From JBHENC01 sp051000345 (GTDB taxonomy: Bacteria > Acidobacteriota > Blastocatellia > Pyrinomonadales > Pyrinomonadaceae): a stretch of DNA of 58,110 nucleotides. The stretch is from the NCBI GenBank assembly GCA_051000345.1, contig JBPCOJ010000024.1:1-58110 (forward strand), given 5' to 3'. The translations under genes were made by a program, and so were the position numbers. Positions 26,908 through 36,477 of this stretch are shown piece by piece (the first letter of the stretch is position 1; each line of letters starts with the position of its first letter). Below the pieces are notes generated by a model. That model did not search any database, was not told where the DNA came from, and saw only the letters and a list, made by a program, of their open reading frames with translations.

Positions 26908-27807
26908 ATGGAGACTCTCTCCGTCACAGAGCAGGAGAATCCGCGCACATCTTCGATCAGTTCATTGCCGACTGACGAGATTGTGCGCTTAATCAACGAG
27001 GAAGATGCGCGCGTCGCGGACGCGGTGGCGCGCGTGTTGCCCGACGTGACGAAGGCCGTCGAAGGCATTCTTCAACGCTTACAGGACGGCGGGCGGCTCT
27101 TTTACATAGGGACTGGCACATCCGGGCGGCTCGGCGTGCTGGATGCGGCGGAGTGTCCGCCGACGTTCGGCGTCGCGCCCGATTTTGTGCAGGCGATTAT
27201 CGCGGGCGGCTACGATGCTTGCTATCGCGCTGTGGAAGCTTCGGAAGACGACGCGGCGGCAGGCGCGCATGACTTGTTTGAGCGCGGATTCAGTGCGAGG
27301 GATGCGTTAATCGGCATCGCCGCTTCGGGGCGCACGCCTTACACCATCGGCGCGCTCGACTATGCGCGAGAGTTGAAGGCATTCACCGTCGCGCTGACGG
27401 CTGCGCCCGATTCTGCCATCACGCGCGCAGCGGACGTGAGCATCGTCGTCGTCGTCGGGCCGGAGGTAATCGCCGGTTCGACGCGGCTCAAAGCTGGCAC
27501 GGCGCAAAAGATGGTGCTCAATATGATTTCGACGGCGACGATGATTCAACTCGGCTATGTTTCCGGCAATCGCATGTCGAATTTGAAGGCACGCAACGAT
27601 AAATTGCGCGCACGCGCGGCGCGGATTCTAAGCGCCGAAACCGACCTCGATGAAAAAACTGCGCGCGAGGCTTTGATTGCTGCGGGCGGCGATTTGAGCA
27701 CGGCGCTCGTGATGGCAAAGACGGGATGCTCACGCGAAGGTGCGGCGCACGCGCTGGCGCAGTCGAAGGGCATCGTCGCGCAAGCCGTTGAACGGCTCCG
27801 CGCATAA
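26908..27807 (+). CDS. murQ: N-acetylmuramic acid 6-phosphate etherase
   Basis: The 299-residue protein matches MurQ closely. TDEIVRLINEEDARVADAV is near the start; the SIS domain follows with YIGTGTSGRLGVLDAAE, where AECPPTFG carries a catalytic Glu, and EASEDD holds the second. The C-terminal UBA-like helical domain contains the EKTAREAL-type segment. The enzyme cleaves the lactyl ether of MurNAc-6-P to GlcNAc-6-P and D-lactate in the cytoplasm. ATG 26908 is chosen because the TTG five codons upstream has no support. It is 21 bp behind the kinase, so the two form an operon, probably continuing to nagZ and the fusion gene. Confidence 0.95.
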   Translation: METLSVTEQENPRTSSISSLPTDEIVRLINEEDARVADAVARVLPDVTKAVEGILQRLQDGGRLFYIGTGTSGRLGVLDAAECPPTFGVAPDFVQAIIAGGYDACYRAVEASEDDAAAGAHDLFERGFSARDALIGIAASGRTPYTIGALDYARELKAFTVALTAAPDSAITRAADVSIVVVVGPEVIAGSTRLKAGTAQKMVLNMISTATMIQLGYVSGNRMSNLKARNDKLRARAARILSAETDLDEKTAREALIAAGGDLSTALVMAKTGCSREGAAHALAQSKGIVAQAVERLRA

Positions 27808-27829
27808 ATGTTTTATCGCCCCTGAATAA

Positions 27830-28039
27830 ATCTTATCGTTCCACAAGTTCGTTATCCGCACCGAAGGCGGAGTCGTCGCTTTCGGGCTTCCTGTCCATAC
27901 AATCGCAGGGCGGCCTTGTTTCCAAGTTGCAACGAGGCTCGCTGGCATGTTAAAGCAGGTGCAAGTGATAGATCGCTTTTCTTTGATAGGGCAGCTTGAA
28001 GATTACTTCTCGCGCGCTCGCGGAAACAGAAATTCTCAA
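27830..28039 (+). other. Coding-like remnant between murQ and nagZ
   Basis: The frame of nagZ stays open upstream to a TAA at 27827-27829. The translated stretch has protein-like composition (for example KFVIRTEGGVVAFGLPVH and RLAGMLKQVQVIDRFSLIG) but no plausible start at its 5' end. It could be the 3' end of a lost gene or an N-terminal extension of nagZ from ATG 27947. No family was recognised. Confidence 0.3.
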
Positions 28040-29989
28040 ATGAAACGAATCAGCTTTCAAAAAAAATTCAAACGCGCCGCGTCGCTTTGTCTTATCTGTG
28101 CGCTGTGGCTGGCGACGCTCTGTGTTTCGGGCAGCGGACAGCTAAAACTTCGGGCGCAGCAAAGCGGAACGTCTGCCGCGACGAATAATCCGCCGGAAGT
28201 TCGACCATACCCGCGCCAACCTTCAGGCGAAGCAAGCGCGTGGGCTGATGCGGAGTTGCGCCGCATGTCGCTCGATGAAAAAATCGGCCAGCTTATTTCA
28301 ATCGGCGTCAACGCGACGTTTCTCAATGAAGACAGCGACGCATACCGCGCTTTGCGTCATCAAGTCGTAGATAATCATATCGGCGGCGTGACTTTATTTC
28401 GCAGCCCCGTTTATGAATCCGTCGTGCTCGTCAATCGCTTGCAGTCGATGGCGCGCACGCCGTTGTTGATCTCGGCGGATTTGGAAGCGGGGGCGGGGAT
28501 GCGCTTTGAAGACACTTTGAATTTTCCTTGGAACATGGCCGTCGGCGCGACGGGCAACGCGGAGTACGCGCGCAGGCAGGGCGCAATCACGGCGCGGGAA
28601 GCACGCGCGCTCGGCATCGAACAAATTTTCGCGCCCGTCGTTGACGTAAATAACAACGCGGCGAATCCTGTTATTAATGTGCGCTCTTACGGCGAAGACC
28701 CTGCGGAAGTGGCGCGCATGGCGTCTGCCTTTATCGAAGGCGCGCAAGGCGGCGGCGTGATTGCGACGGCAAAGCATTTTCCGGGACACGGCGACACGAG
28801 CGTTGACTCGCATCGCGGACTGCCGGTCATCAACGTCAATCGCCAGCGCCTCGACAAAATCGAACTCGTGCCGTTTCGCGCGGCGATTGCGACGGGCGTC
28901 GGCTGTATTATGTCGGCGCACATAGGCTTGCCGCAAATAGATTCCACGCAAGTCAGCCCGCTGCCGCGCGCCGCAATCGTGCGTCCTATTTACGCAGAAG
29001 AAGGCACCGAAGTAATCTCCGAAAAAGCGACGCTTCCGGCGACTCTCTCGTCCGTCGTGTTAGGGCAAGTCTTACGGCGCGACCTAGGCTTCAACGGCTT
29101 GATCGTCACGGACGCGCTCGACATGAGCGGGCTGACAATCTATTTCAAGCAGGACGAAGCGGCTGTGCGCGCCTTGCTCGCGGGCGCGGACATGCTGCTC
29201 AAGCCCGCAGACACGGATACCATCGTGCGCGGCTTGCGCGACGCCGTGCGTTCTGGACGCCTCACGGAAAAGCGCATCGAAGAATCTGCGCGCCGCGTGC
29301 TCACAGCAAAGTATGAGCTGGGGCTGGCGCAGCAACGCATTACGCCGCTCGACCGGATTGATCGCCTCGTTTCAAACCGCGATGCCTTTGTGCTCGCGCA
29401 GGAGATTGCCGAACACGCCATCACCCTTGTGCGCAACGACGCGAAGCTGCTGCCCCTCGCCAATCTTCGTTCCGACGCGCGCATCGTCAACATCGCCATC
29501 ACGAACGGCGATGATCGTTTGTACGTCGCGCAGTCCTTCATCGCAGCGATGTCGCGCGCAGGCCGTCATCTCGAAACAATCGTGCTCGATGATCGTTCGT
29601 CGGATGCGGAAGTGCAGAAGGCTCTCGCGCGTGCGCAAGGCGCGGACATCGTGTTCGCATCGCTCTACGGGCGCGTGCGAACAGGTCAGGCGCGCAGCGT
29701 CGGCTTGCCCGAACCCGGAGCGCGCGCGCTCGCCTCGCTTATCAACGCGCACGCTCCCGTCATCGGCATCAGCTTCGGCAATCCGTATCTACTCGAAGGC
29801 TTCCCTGCGCTGCAAACATATCTGGTGGCCTACGGCGATATGCCGAGCCTGCAACAGGCCGCCGCCCGCGCCGTGCTCGGACAAACAGACATCACAGGCA
29901 AACTGCCGATCACGCTGCCCTCGCTTTACGCGCGCGGAACGGGCGTTCAAATGAAGGCCACAACCGCTAACCGCGCGGCGACGAAATGA
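28040..29989 (+). CDS. nagZ: Exported GH3 beta-N-acetylglucosaminidase (two-domain NagZ type)
   Basis: The 649-residue product has a signal peptide from ATG 28040 (MKRISFQKKFKRAASLCLI and on). The GH3 barrel follows: MSLDEKIGQLISIGVN, the NagZ signature KHFPGHGDTSVDSH with its catalytic Asp-His dyad, and nucleophile Asp in LIVTDALDMSGL. A C-terminal Rossmann-like domain of about 220 residues is present as in the Bacillus enzyme and absent from enterobacterial NagZ. It releases GlcNAc from GlcNAc-MurNAc chains or muropeptides outside the cytoplasm. An ATG at 27947 in frame would extend the protein and bury the signal peptide, so it is disfavoured. It ends 77 bp before the AmiE-NamZ fusion gene. 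Confidence 0.9.
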   Translation: MKRISFQKKFKRAASLCLICALWLATLCVSGSGQLKLRAQQSGTSAATNNPPEVRPYPRQPSGEASAWADAELRRMSLDEKIGQLISIGVNATFLNEDSDAYRALRHQVVDNHIGGVTLFRSPVYESVVLVNRLQSMARTPLLISADLEAGAGMRFEDTLNFPWNMAVGATGNAEYARRQGAITAREARALGIEQIFAPVVDVNNNAANPVINVRSYGEDPAEVARMASAFIEGAQGGGVIATAKHFPGHGDTSVDSHRGLPVINVNRQRLDKIELVPFRAAIATGVGCIMSAHIGLPQIDSTQVSPLPRAAIVRPIYAEEGTEVISEKATLPATLSSVVLGQVLRRDLGFNGLIVTDALDMSGLTIYFKQDEAAVRALLAGADMLLKPADTDTIVRGLRDAVRSGRLTEKRIEESARRVLTAKYELGLAQQRITPLDRIDRLVSNRDAFVLAQEIAEHAITLVRNDAKLLPLANLRSDARIVNIAITNGDDRLYVAQSFIAAMSRAGRHLETIVLDDRSSDAEVQKALARAQGADIVFASLYGRVRTGQARSVGLPEPGARALASLINAHAPVIGISFGNPYLLEGFPALQTYLVAYGDMPSLQQAAARAVLGQTDITGKLPITLPSLYARGTGVQMKATTANRAATK

Positions 29990-30066
29990 ACGACTTCGGC
30001 GCAATGAAAAAGTTAAAAAAAAGATTAAGTGATTAACTAAGCGCGATATGTTGTGTAACGGTATTC

Positions 30067-32604
30067 ATGAATAAACACCATCATAGTTTCCGGCTGATTT
30101 CTTCCGCTATTGTTTCTCGTCAGGCGCTCGCGCTGCTATTGCTGCTTGCGTTCACCGCGCAAACTTTTGCGGCGACAACGACGTTGCCTGTGGCTGCGCC
30201 CGCCGCCGTCGGCATGTCCGCCGCGCGGCTTGCGGAGATTGATAACGCGGCGCAGAAATCAATCGAGCGGCGAGAGATGCCGGGCGCGGTGGTGCTGGCG
30301 GCAAGGCGCGGGCGCGTCGTATGGCGTAAGGCTTACGGAGCGCGTGCCGTTTTGCCTGCGCGCGAAGCGATGACGACGGAGACGATCTTCGATCTGGCGA
30401 GTCTCACGAAAGTCGTTGCCACCGCGACGAGCATAATGATCTTAATTGAGCGCGGGCAAGTACGCTTGAGTGATCCGGCTTCGCTTTACGTGCCGGAACT
30501 CAAAGGCGAAGGCAAAGAGAAAATCACCATCGAGCAACTATTGACGCACCGCACTGGCTTTGCGCCGGACTTTGATTTAAGCGAGCAATGGACGGGCTAC
30601 GATGAAGCGATTAAGCGCTTGGCGACGGAGCGATTGCGCAGCACGCCGGGGACGCGCTTTGTTTACAGCGATCTCAATTACATTACGCTCGGCGAAGTCG
30701 TGCGACGCGTGAGCGGTTTAATGCTCGACGAGTTTGCGCGCCGCAATATCTTCGAGCCGCTTAAAATGCGCGACACGGGTTTTCGTCCGCGCGCGGAATT
30801 AACATCGCGCATCGCGCCGACGGAAACAAAACGCGGGCAAGCAAGTTACTTAGGCGCGCGCGCCGAAGGCATCGCGGCGACGGACGGCGAGCATTGGCTG
30901 CGCGGCGAAGTTCACGACCCGACGGCTTTCCGCATGAACGGTGTTGCCGGTCACGCGGGGCTTTTTTCAACCGTTGACGACATGGCGATTTATTGCCAGA
31001 TGATTTTGAACGGCGGCGAATACGGCGGCGCGCGCATCTTGAGTCCGATGGGCGTGGCGATGATGACGCGCCCGCGCATCGTCAACGATGAAGGCGCGGC
31101 GCGCGGACTCGGTTGGGATGTGTCGAGCAGCTTCTCGTCTAATCGCGGCGATCTTTTTCCGCTTGGCTCGTTCGGTCATACGGGCTTTACAGGCACAAGC
31201 ATCTGGATCGATCCGGCGAGCGAAACATTCGTCGTTTTTTTGAGCAACCGCGTGCATCCGAACGGCAAAGGCGATGTGTCTGCGGTGCGCGGGCGTATCG
31301 CTTCAATCGTCGCCGCCTCTGTCGTGGACGAACCCGTTGATAACGCACGCGCCGAATCATCGCGCTTTGCGGCGGAGATGTTGGCGAATATGGCCGCCGC
31401 GCGCATCCACGCGCCGACTGTTTCCGGCGACAACGCTTCGAGCGCGACGAACGATGCGGCGACAAGCGCGGAGGCGAAAGTCTTAACCGGCATAGACGTG
31501 CTCGAACGCGATGACTTCAAGGCGCTTAAAGGAATGCGCGTCGGACTCGTCACCAATCACACGGGGCGCGATTCTTTGAACCGTTCGACGATTGATGTTT
31601 TGAGCACGGCGGCGGGCGTGCGCCTCGTCGCGCTCTTTTCGCCGGAACACGGCATTCGCGGGCTGGCCGACGAAAAAGTATCGGATTCAAAAGACGAGCG
31701 AACAGGGCTTCCCGTTTACTCGCTCTACGGCGAAAGCCGTCGCCCGAAGCCGGAACAATTGAAGGATATAGACGCACTCGTTTTCGACATTCAAGATGTC
31801 GGCGCGCGCTTTTATACATACATTGCCACGCTCGGCTACATCATGGAGGAAGCGGCGCGCGCGAAGTTGCCGGTCTTCGTGCTTGACCGCCCGAATCCGA
31901 TTAACGGCACGGAAATCGAAGGCCCCGTTGCCGACAGCGATAAGCTTTCCTTCACCGCTTATCACACGATCCCCGTGCGGCACGGCATGACCATCGGCGA
32001 ACTCGCGCGCCTCTTTAACGACGAGCGTAAAATCGGGTGCGATCTGCGCATCGTTAAAATGGAGAACTGGCGACGCGCGTTGTGGTACGACGCGACGAAT
32101 CTGTTGTGGGTCAATCCTTCGCCTAACATGCGAAGCCTCACGCAAGCGACACTTTATCCGGGCATAGGCTTGCTTGAAACCACCAATCTCTCGGTCGGGC
32201 GCGGCACAGATACGCCTTTTGAAATCATCGGCGCGCCGTGGCTCGATGGCGTTCGGGTGGCAAGCTATATGAATAATCGCCGCCTTGCGGGAGTGCGCTT
32301 CGTGCCTGTGCGCTTCACGCCGAAGAGTTCCGTTTTCGCCAACCAAGAATGCGGCGGCGTCAACTTCTTCATCACAGACCGCGCGCAGTTTCATTCCGTC
32401 AACACCGGAATCGAATTAGCGCTCGCGCTCGAAGAATTGTATCCGGGCGAATGGAAAATAGATGCTTACGCGCGCCTGCTCGCAAACACAGACACGCTCG
32501 AACGCATCAAGCGGCATGAATCAATCGAAGCGATTACGAAATCTTGGGCGAGCGGCCTCGCTGACTTTCGCCGCGCACGCGCGCGCGCGTTGCTTTACAA
32601 ATAA
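30067..32604 (+). CDS. Fusion: AmiE-like serine hydrolase + NamZ (GH171/DUF1343) exo-N-acetylmuramidase
   Basis: The 845-residue exported protein has two catalytic modules. After a signal peptide (about residues 1-36), a class C beta-lactamase-fold hydrolase spans about 45-435, with S112-L-T-K115, Y200 in FVYSDLNYI and H371-T-G. It resembles Bacillus YbbE/AmiE-type muropeptide amidases. A DUF1343/NamZ domain runs from about 472 to 840 (MRVGLVTNHTGRD, E527 in SPEHGIRGLAD, then QDVGARFYTYIATLGYIME). NamZ enzymes release MurNAc from the non-reducing end. One chain could therefore remove the peptide and then the MurNAc. In Bacillus these are separate genes next to nagZ and murQ; here they are one gene in the same neighbourhood. 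ATG 30067 lacks a strong ribosome site. Confidence 0.88.
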   Translation: MNKHHHSFRLISSAIVSRQALALLLLLAFTAQTFAATTTLPVAAPAAVGMSAARLAEIDNAAQKSIERREMPGAVVLAARRGRVVWRKAYGARAVLPAREAMTTETIFDLASLTKVVATATSIMILIERGQVRLSDPASLYVPELKGEGKEKITIEQLLTHRTGFAPDFDLSEQWTGYDEAIKRLATERLRSTPGTRFVYSDLNYITLGEVVRRVSGLMLDEFARRNIFEPLKMRDTGFRPRAELTSRIAPTETKRGQASYLGARAEGIAATDGEHWLRGEVHDPTAFRMNGVAGHAGLFSTVDDMAIYCQMILNGGEYGGARILSPMGVAMMTRPRIVNDEGAARGLGWDVSSSFSSNRGDLFPLGSFGHTGFTGTSIWIDPASETFVVFLSNRVHPNGKGDVSAVRGRIASIVAASVVDEPVDNARAESSRFAAEMLANMAAARIHAPTVSGDNASSATNDAATSAEAKVLTGIDVLERDDFKALKGMRVGLVTNHTGRDSLNRSTIDVLSTAAGVRLVALFSPEHGIRGLADEKVSDSKDERTGLPVYSLYGESRRPKPEQLKDIDALVFDIQDVGARFYTYIATLGYIMEEAARAKLPVFVLDRPNPINGTEIEGPVADSDKLSFTAYHTIPVRHGMTIGELARLFNDERKIGCDLRIVKMENWRRALWYDATNLLWVNPSPNMRSLTQATLYPGIGLLETTNLSVGRGTDTPFEIIGAPWLDGVRVASYMNNRRLAGVRFVPVRFTPKSSVFANQECGGVNFFITDRAQFHSVNTGIELALALEELYPGEWKIDAYARLLANTDTLERIKRHESIEAITKSWASGLADFRRARARALLYK

Positions 32605-32606
32605 CA

Positions 32607-32801
32607 TTATGGCAACGGCCTGAACGCGCCCGACGGTTTATCCATAAATCTAAATGCCGCTTCATAATTCTGTATGAGCATGATCGCCAAATCAACGCAC
32701 AGCGCCGCAAAATCAAGGTCTCCGTAAAGCTCTAAGCGACGGAACGCGTTTTGCTCGATTGAGTTATTTTGCTCGATTGAGTTATGCGCCACCGCGTTCA
32801 C
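32607..32801 (-). CDS. Doubtful 64-codon ORF with duplicated 6-residue unit
   Basis: A GTG-started frame encodes 64 residues, with tandem NSIEQN units near the N-terminus and then RRLELYGDLDFAALCVDL and related hydrophobic text. The composition looks protein-like, but no ribosome site or family was recognised. It lies convergent to the fusion gene and is divergent from the TonB receptor. Could be a small real gene or chance. Confidence 0.25.
   Translation of the reverse strand: MNAVAHNSIEQNNSIEQNAFRRLELYGDLDFAALCVDLAIMLIQNYEAAFRFMDKPSGAFRPLP
32749..32784. repeat. Perfect 18-bp tandem duplication
   Basis: TTTTGCTCGATTGAGTTA occurs twice back to back (32749-32766 and 32767-32784). The unit is a multiple of three, so the doubtful ORF on the minus strand stays in frame. 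Confidence 0.9.
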
Positions 32802-32869
32802 ATTGAGCGAAAACTTCAGGTTAACATATCAACCTCGTTATCATTTTTCCACCGAAGAGGAAACACGCT

Positions 32870-35800
32870 ATGAAAAACTATTTTAGGAATGGGCTTCACA
32901 CTATATTTTTCGCATTCGCGCTTTGTTTGAGTTTGAGCGCCGTTGCACTGTCGCAGCAGGAAACGTCAGCGACCATCACGGGCAACGTGACGGATGCCGC
33001 CGGAGCCGTAGTCCCCAACGCGACCGTCACCGTTACCAACAAAAGCACCGGCATCGAGCGGCGCGTGCAAACCAATGGCGATGGCAACTACGTCGTGACG
33101 CCGCTTACGCCCGGCACCTACACAGTCGCTATCGAGCAAACCAACTTTAAGCGTAACGTTCAAGAGAATGTTGTTCTTAACATTAATGATCGCCGTCCGA
33201 TTAACGTCGCTCTTGAAATAGGCGTCGCCACCGAAACCGTCACCGTGACGGGCGATGCTTCGGTTGTGCAGGACAGCCCGACGACGCAAACTCTTATCTC
33301 CGGCACGCAGGTCATCGAACTGCCGCTTAACAATCGCAACTTTCTGAAACTCACGGAGCTTGTGCCCGGCGTCAGTTCCGATCTCGATGACGAATCATCC
33401 TTTGGTTTGACGAGCCGCACCAGCATCTCGATCAACGGTATGCGCCGCAACGCCGTCAATTATTTCGTGGACGGCGTGTCGAACTCGGACGTTGGCTCCA
33501 ACATTACTTTGCTGTCAACGCCGACGGTTGATTCGATTCAGGAATTTAAGGTTCTAACTTCAAACTACACGGCGGAGATCGGGCGTTCCGGCGGCGGCGC
33601 GGTGACGATTGTAACGCGCGGCGGCGGCAACGATTATCACGGCTCGCTCTACGAATTTCTGCGCAACGATTACACGAGCGCCAATTCTTTCTTTAACAAT
33701 CGCATTCCGCGCCGTGCCGACGGTTCGCTCGTCGCCGTCGTGCCGAAACTTCGCTACAACAATTTCGGCGGCACATTCAGCGGCCCGTTGCCGACACCGC
33801 GTTTCGGCGAGGGCGGGCGCGCTTATGAGAGCGGGCGCAACAAAACCTTTTTCTTTTATTCGGAAGAATTGCGGCGCATCATTCGCGGCACAACAGACGC
33901 GAGCGCCACCGTTCCGAACGCGGCACAACGCTCTGGAGATTTTTCTTCTTCGCTCGGATCATCGCTTTTCAGACAATCGAACGGCACAAGCGGCACAACC
34001 GCAACCGCGACACCGCTTTTCGTTACGGACACGAACGGTAATGTTATTCAGGCGCGCGCCGGACAAATTTTCAATGCGAACGGATTAGCTTTTGCCGGTA
34101 ATGTTATTCCGCAAAGCAATTTCAGCCCGCAGGCGCTCTCGCTGCTTCCGGCTTTCCCTCTTCCTACCAACGGGCTTAACGGTTTCACCTTCACGCCCAT
34201 CAATATCAACAACACGCGGCAGGAATCCCTGCGCATCGACCATAACTTCAGCGACAACTACCGCATCTTCGGTCGTTACACGCACGATCTCAGTCAAACG
34301 CAGGAGTCCGGCGGTCTCTTTACGGGCAGAGGGTTGCCGAACATTGCGACCACCAATACCAATGTGCCCGGACAGGTCTTCGCCGTTTCTTTTACGAGCG
34401 TGCTGTCGCCGAAATTCGTCAATGAAGCCACTTACAATTTCTCCGGCAATTTGATTAATTCGCAACTCGTCGGGCGCGGGCGTCGCTCCGATTATCCCGG
34501 CAGCGAGACGATTGCGCAGGTCTTTCCCGAAAACAATAACAACGCGATTCCGACCGTCAGCATCACGGGCTTTACCACCATCGGCTCGCTTCAGGGCTTC
34601 AATATTCGTTACAGAAACAATGTCGTGCGCGACACCGCGACGCTCAACGCAGGTAATCACACGATCAAATTCGGCGGCGAAGTTTCCTTTGAGAGCAAAG
34701 ACGAGAATGCCAATAACGTAACGCAGGGCAGCTTCGCCTTTAACGGCACAAACACGCGCGGCGTTTCCTCGACGGGCGTCGCGTTATCGCAAACAGGCGT
34801 CGCGTTGGCGGATTATCTGACTGGCCGCCCGTCCTCATACTCGGAAGATGAACGAGACGTAACAGTTAATTTGCGTTTCGGTAGACGTGAATTCTTCGGG
34901 CAGGACACATTCAAACTGCGCCCGAACCTGACGCTCGATTACGGCGTGCGCTACCAGTATTTCACGCCGGTGCGCGATAAAAACAATGTGCTCACGTCGT
35001 TTGATCCGACGCTCTTTAGCGCCGCTGCTGCTCCGACATGCACGACCGCCGCTTGCACTTCGCTTGTGCGCGGCACGGGCAACGTGTTGAATGGTATCGC
35101 CGTTGCCGGAGTTAATTCACGCTTCGGGCGCGCAATCACTCCGAGCGATAAAAACAATTTCAGCCCGCGCGTCGGCATCGCATACTCTCCGTTCAAGGAC
35201 AGCAAGACGGTCATCCGCGCCGGTTACGGTTTTTATTACGATCAGGTGCTCGTCGGTATTTTTGAAGTCAACTCCTTCGTCAATCCGCCCTTTAACAACA
35301 GCGTCACTTACACAGGCTCGACGCTGTCCTTTACTAATCCGACTGCGGGCGCGCTCGGCGCATTGCCCGTGCGCAACTTGAACGCCACCGCGCCCGACTT
35401 CAAAACGCCGGAGACGCAGCAGTATTCACTCGGCATTCAACGCGAAATCTTCAGGAACGCAGTTATTGATGTCAGCTACGTCGGCACGAAAGGCGACCAC
35501 CTGATTCGCCGCTATAACCTTAACTTCGCGCAACCGACGGCTGTCGTGCGCGTCAGCCCTGCGACAGGCACAGCGGTAACCAATCCTGTTCGTCCCTTTA
35601 TCGGGTACGGCACGATCACTTACTACAACACCGTCGGGGTATCGCGCTACAACGGACTGCTTTCCTCGTTCATTTATCGCTTCGGCAACGGCCTTTCGCT
35701 GACTGCCGCCTATACCTTCAGCAAGAATCTAACCGATTCAACCAATGACCGTGATTTGATTGACGAGCCGCAGAATCCCTTGAACCTGCGCGCCGATTAC

Positions 35801-36427
35801 GCCGAAGCGCGCACGTCGCGCCCGCACGTTTTCAGTTCGAGCTACGTTTACATTCTGCCGTTCTTCAGTAAGAGCCAGAGCGCATTGAAGCGTAATCTGC
35901 TCGGCGACTTTGAAATTTCAGGCATCACGACAATCGCTTCGGGGCCGCCGATTCCGCGCATCATCACGGATACCAACGGCGGACGCAACGGCAACTTCGC
36001 AGATGTCGTCGGCAATCCACGCGGTGGTTTGGCAGGCACTATCGACCCCGTTACGGGCTTGCCGTTCTTCTTTGATCCGACAGCCTTTGCGCCGCCCGCC
36101 AGCGGCACGTTCGGCAATTCGTCGCGTGCTTTCGCGCGCGCGCCGGGACAAAATCAAACGAACCTTTCACTATCGAAGAACTTTTTCTTCAACCGCGATA
36201 AGAATCGGCGTTTGCAATTGCGTGCGGAAGGCTTCAACGTTTTTAATCACACGCAGTTCCTGATTTCAACTTCATCCAGTCAGGTTCTGCCGCTTGTTCC
36301 CGTTTCCTCGAACTTGAACACGTCGCTTGTCGGTCGCCCGACTGCTACGCGATTGCCGCGTGAATTTCAGTTCGGCGCGGCGTTGTTGCATAAATCTATA
36401 TATTGCGGTTTCGGGTCTGAAATTTGA
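32870..36427 (+). CDS. Oar-like TonB-dependent receptor with C-terminus rewritten by a miniature element
   Basis: The current frame gives 1,185 residues. A signal peptide is followed by a carboxypeptidase-regulatory-like domain (SATITGNVTDAAGAVVPNAT, about 30-115), a plug (LNNRNFLKLTELVPGV, NGMRRNAVNYFVDG) and the beta-barrel. A 99-bp element inserted after codon Gly-1169 changes the end from FGAKLYF-stop (reconstructed from 36371-36378 joined to 36487-36502) to FGAALLHKSIYCGFGSEI. The terminal aromatic residue of the outer-membrane assembly signal is lost. The gene is preceded by GAAGAGGA 10 bases before ATG 32870. Its ligand is unknown; its place between namZ and nagA suggests cell-wall or amino-sugar oligomers. 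Confidence 0.9.
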   Translation: MKNYFRNGLHTIFFAFALCLSLSAVALSQQETSATITGNVTDAAGAVVPNATVTVTNKSTGIERRVQTNGDGNYVVTPLTPGTYTVAIEQTNFKRNVQENVVLNINDRRPINVALEIGVATETVTVTGDASVVQDSPTTQTLISGTQVIELPLNNRNFLKLTELVPGVSSDLDDESSFGLTSRTSISINGMRRNAVNYFVDGVSNSDVGSNITLLSTPTVDSIQEFKVLTSNYTAEIGRSGGGAVTIVTRGGGNDYHGSLYEFLRNDYTSANSFFNNRIPRRADGSLVAVVPKLRYNNFGGTFSGPLPTPRFGEGGRAYESGRNKTFFFYSEELRRIIRGTTDASATVPNAAQRSGDFSSSLGSSLFRQSNGTSGTTATATPLFVTDTNGNVIQARAGQIFNANGLAFAGNVIPQSNFSPQALSLLPAFPLPTNGLNGFTFTPININNTRQESLRIDHNFSDNYRIFGRYTHDLSQTQESGGLFTGRGLPNIATTNTNVPGQVFAVSFTSVLSPKFVNEATYNFSGNLINSQLVGRGRRSDYPGSETIAQVFPENNNNAIPTVSITGFTTIGSLQGFNIRYRNNVVRDTATLNAGNHTIKFGGEVSFESKDENANNVTQGSFAFNGTNTRGVSSTGVALSQTGVALADYLTGRPSSYSEDERDVTVNLRFGRREFFGQDTFKLRPNLTLDYGVRYQYFTPVRDKNNVLTSFDPTLFSAAAAPTCTTAACTSLVRGTGNVLNGIAVAGVNSRFGRAITPSDKNNFSPRVGIAYSPFKDSKTVIRAGYGFYYDQVLVGIFEVNSFVNPPFNNSVTYTGSTLSFTNPTAGALGALPVRNLNATAPDFKTPETQQYSLGIQREIFRNAVIDVSYVGTKGDHLIRRYNLNFAQPTAVVRVSPATGTAVTNPVRPFIGYGTITYYNTVGVSRYNGLLSSFIYRFGNGLSLTAAYTFSKNLTDSTNDRDLIDEPQNPLNLRADYAEARTSRPHVFSSSYVYILPFFSKSQSALKRNLLGDFEISGITTIASGPPIPRIITDTNGGRNGNFADVVGNPRGGLAGTIDPVTGLPFFFDPTAFAPPASGTFGNSSRAFARAPGQNQTNLSLSKNFFFNRDKNRRLQLRAEGFNVFNHTQFLISTSSSQVLPLVPVSSNLNTSLVGRPTATRLPREFQFGAALLHKSIYCGFGSEI

Positions 36428-36477
36428 CGGGTCTTCCACAATATATGGGCACAAAACCCTATTTATGCAACAAAGCC
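36379..36477. mobile_element. 99-bp IS903-like miniature inverted-repeat element (MITE)
   Basis: The 17-bp terminal repeats are GGCGTTGTTGCATAAAT (36379-36395) and the reverse complement of GGCTTTGTTGCATAAAT (36461-36477), with one mismatch. The element is flanked by perfect 9-bp target duplications GTTCGGCGC (36370-36378 and 36478-36486). Terminal sequence and 9-bp duplication agree with the IS903 group of the IS5 family. Subterminal ATATATTG copies are also inverted. There is no transposase inside, so mobilisation would need an IS elsewhere. Removing the element and one duplication restores the receptor reading frame exactly. Confidence 0.9.
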
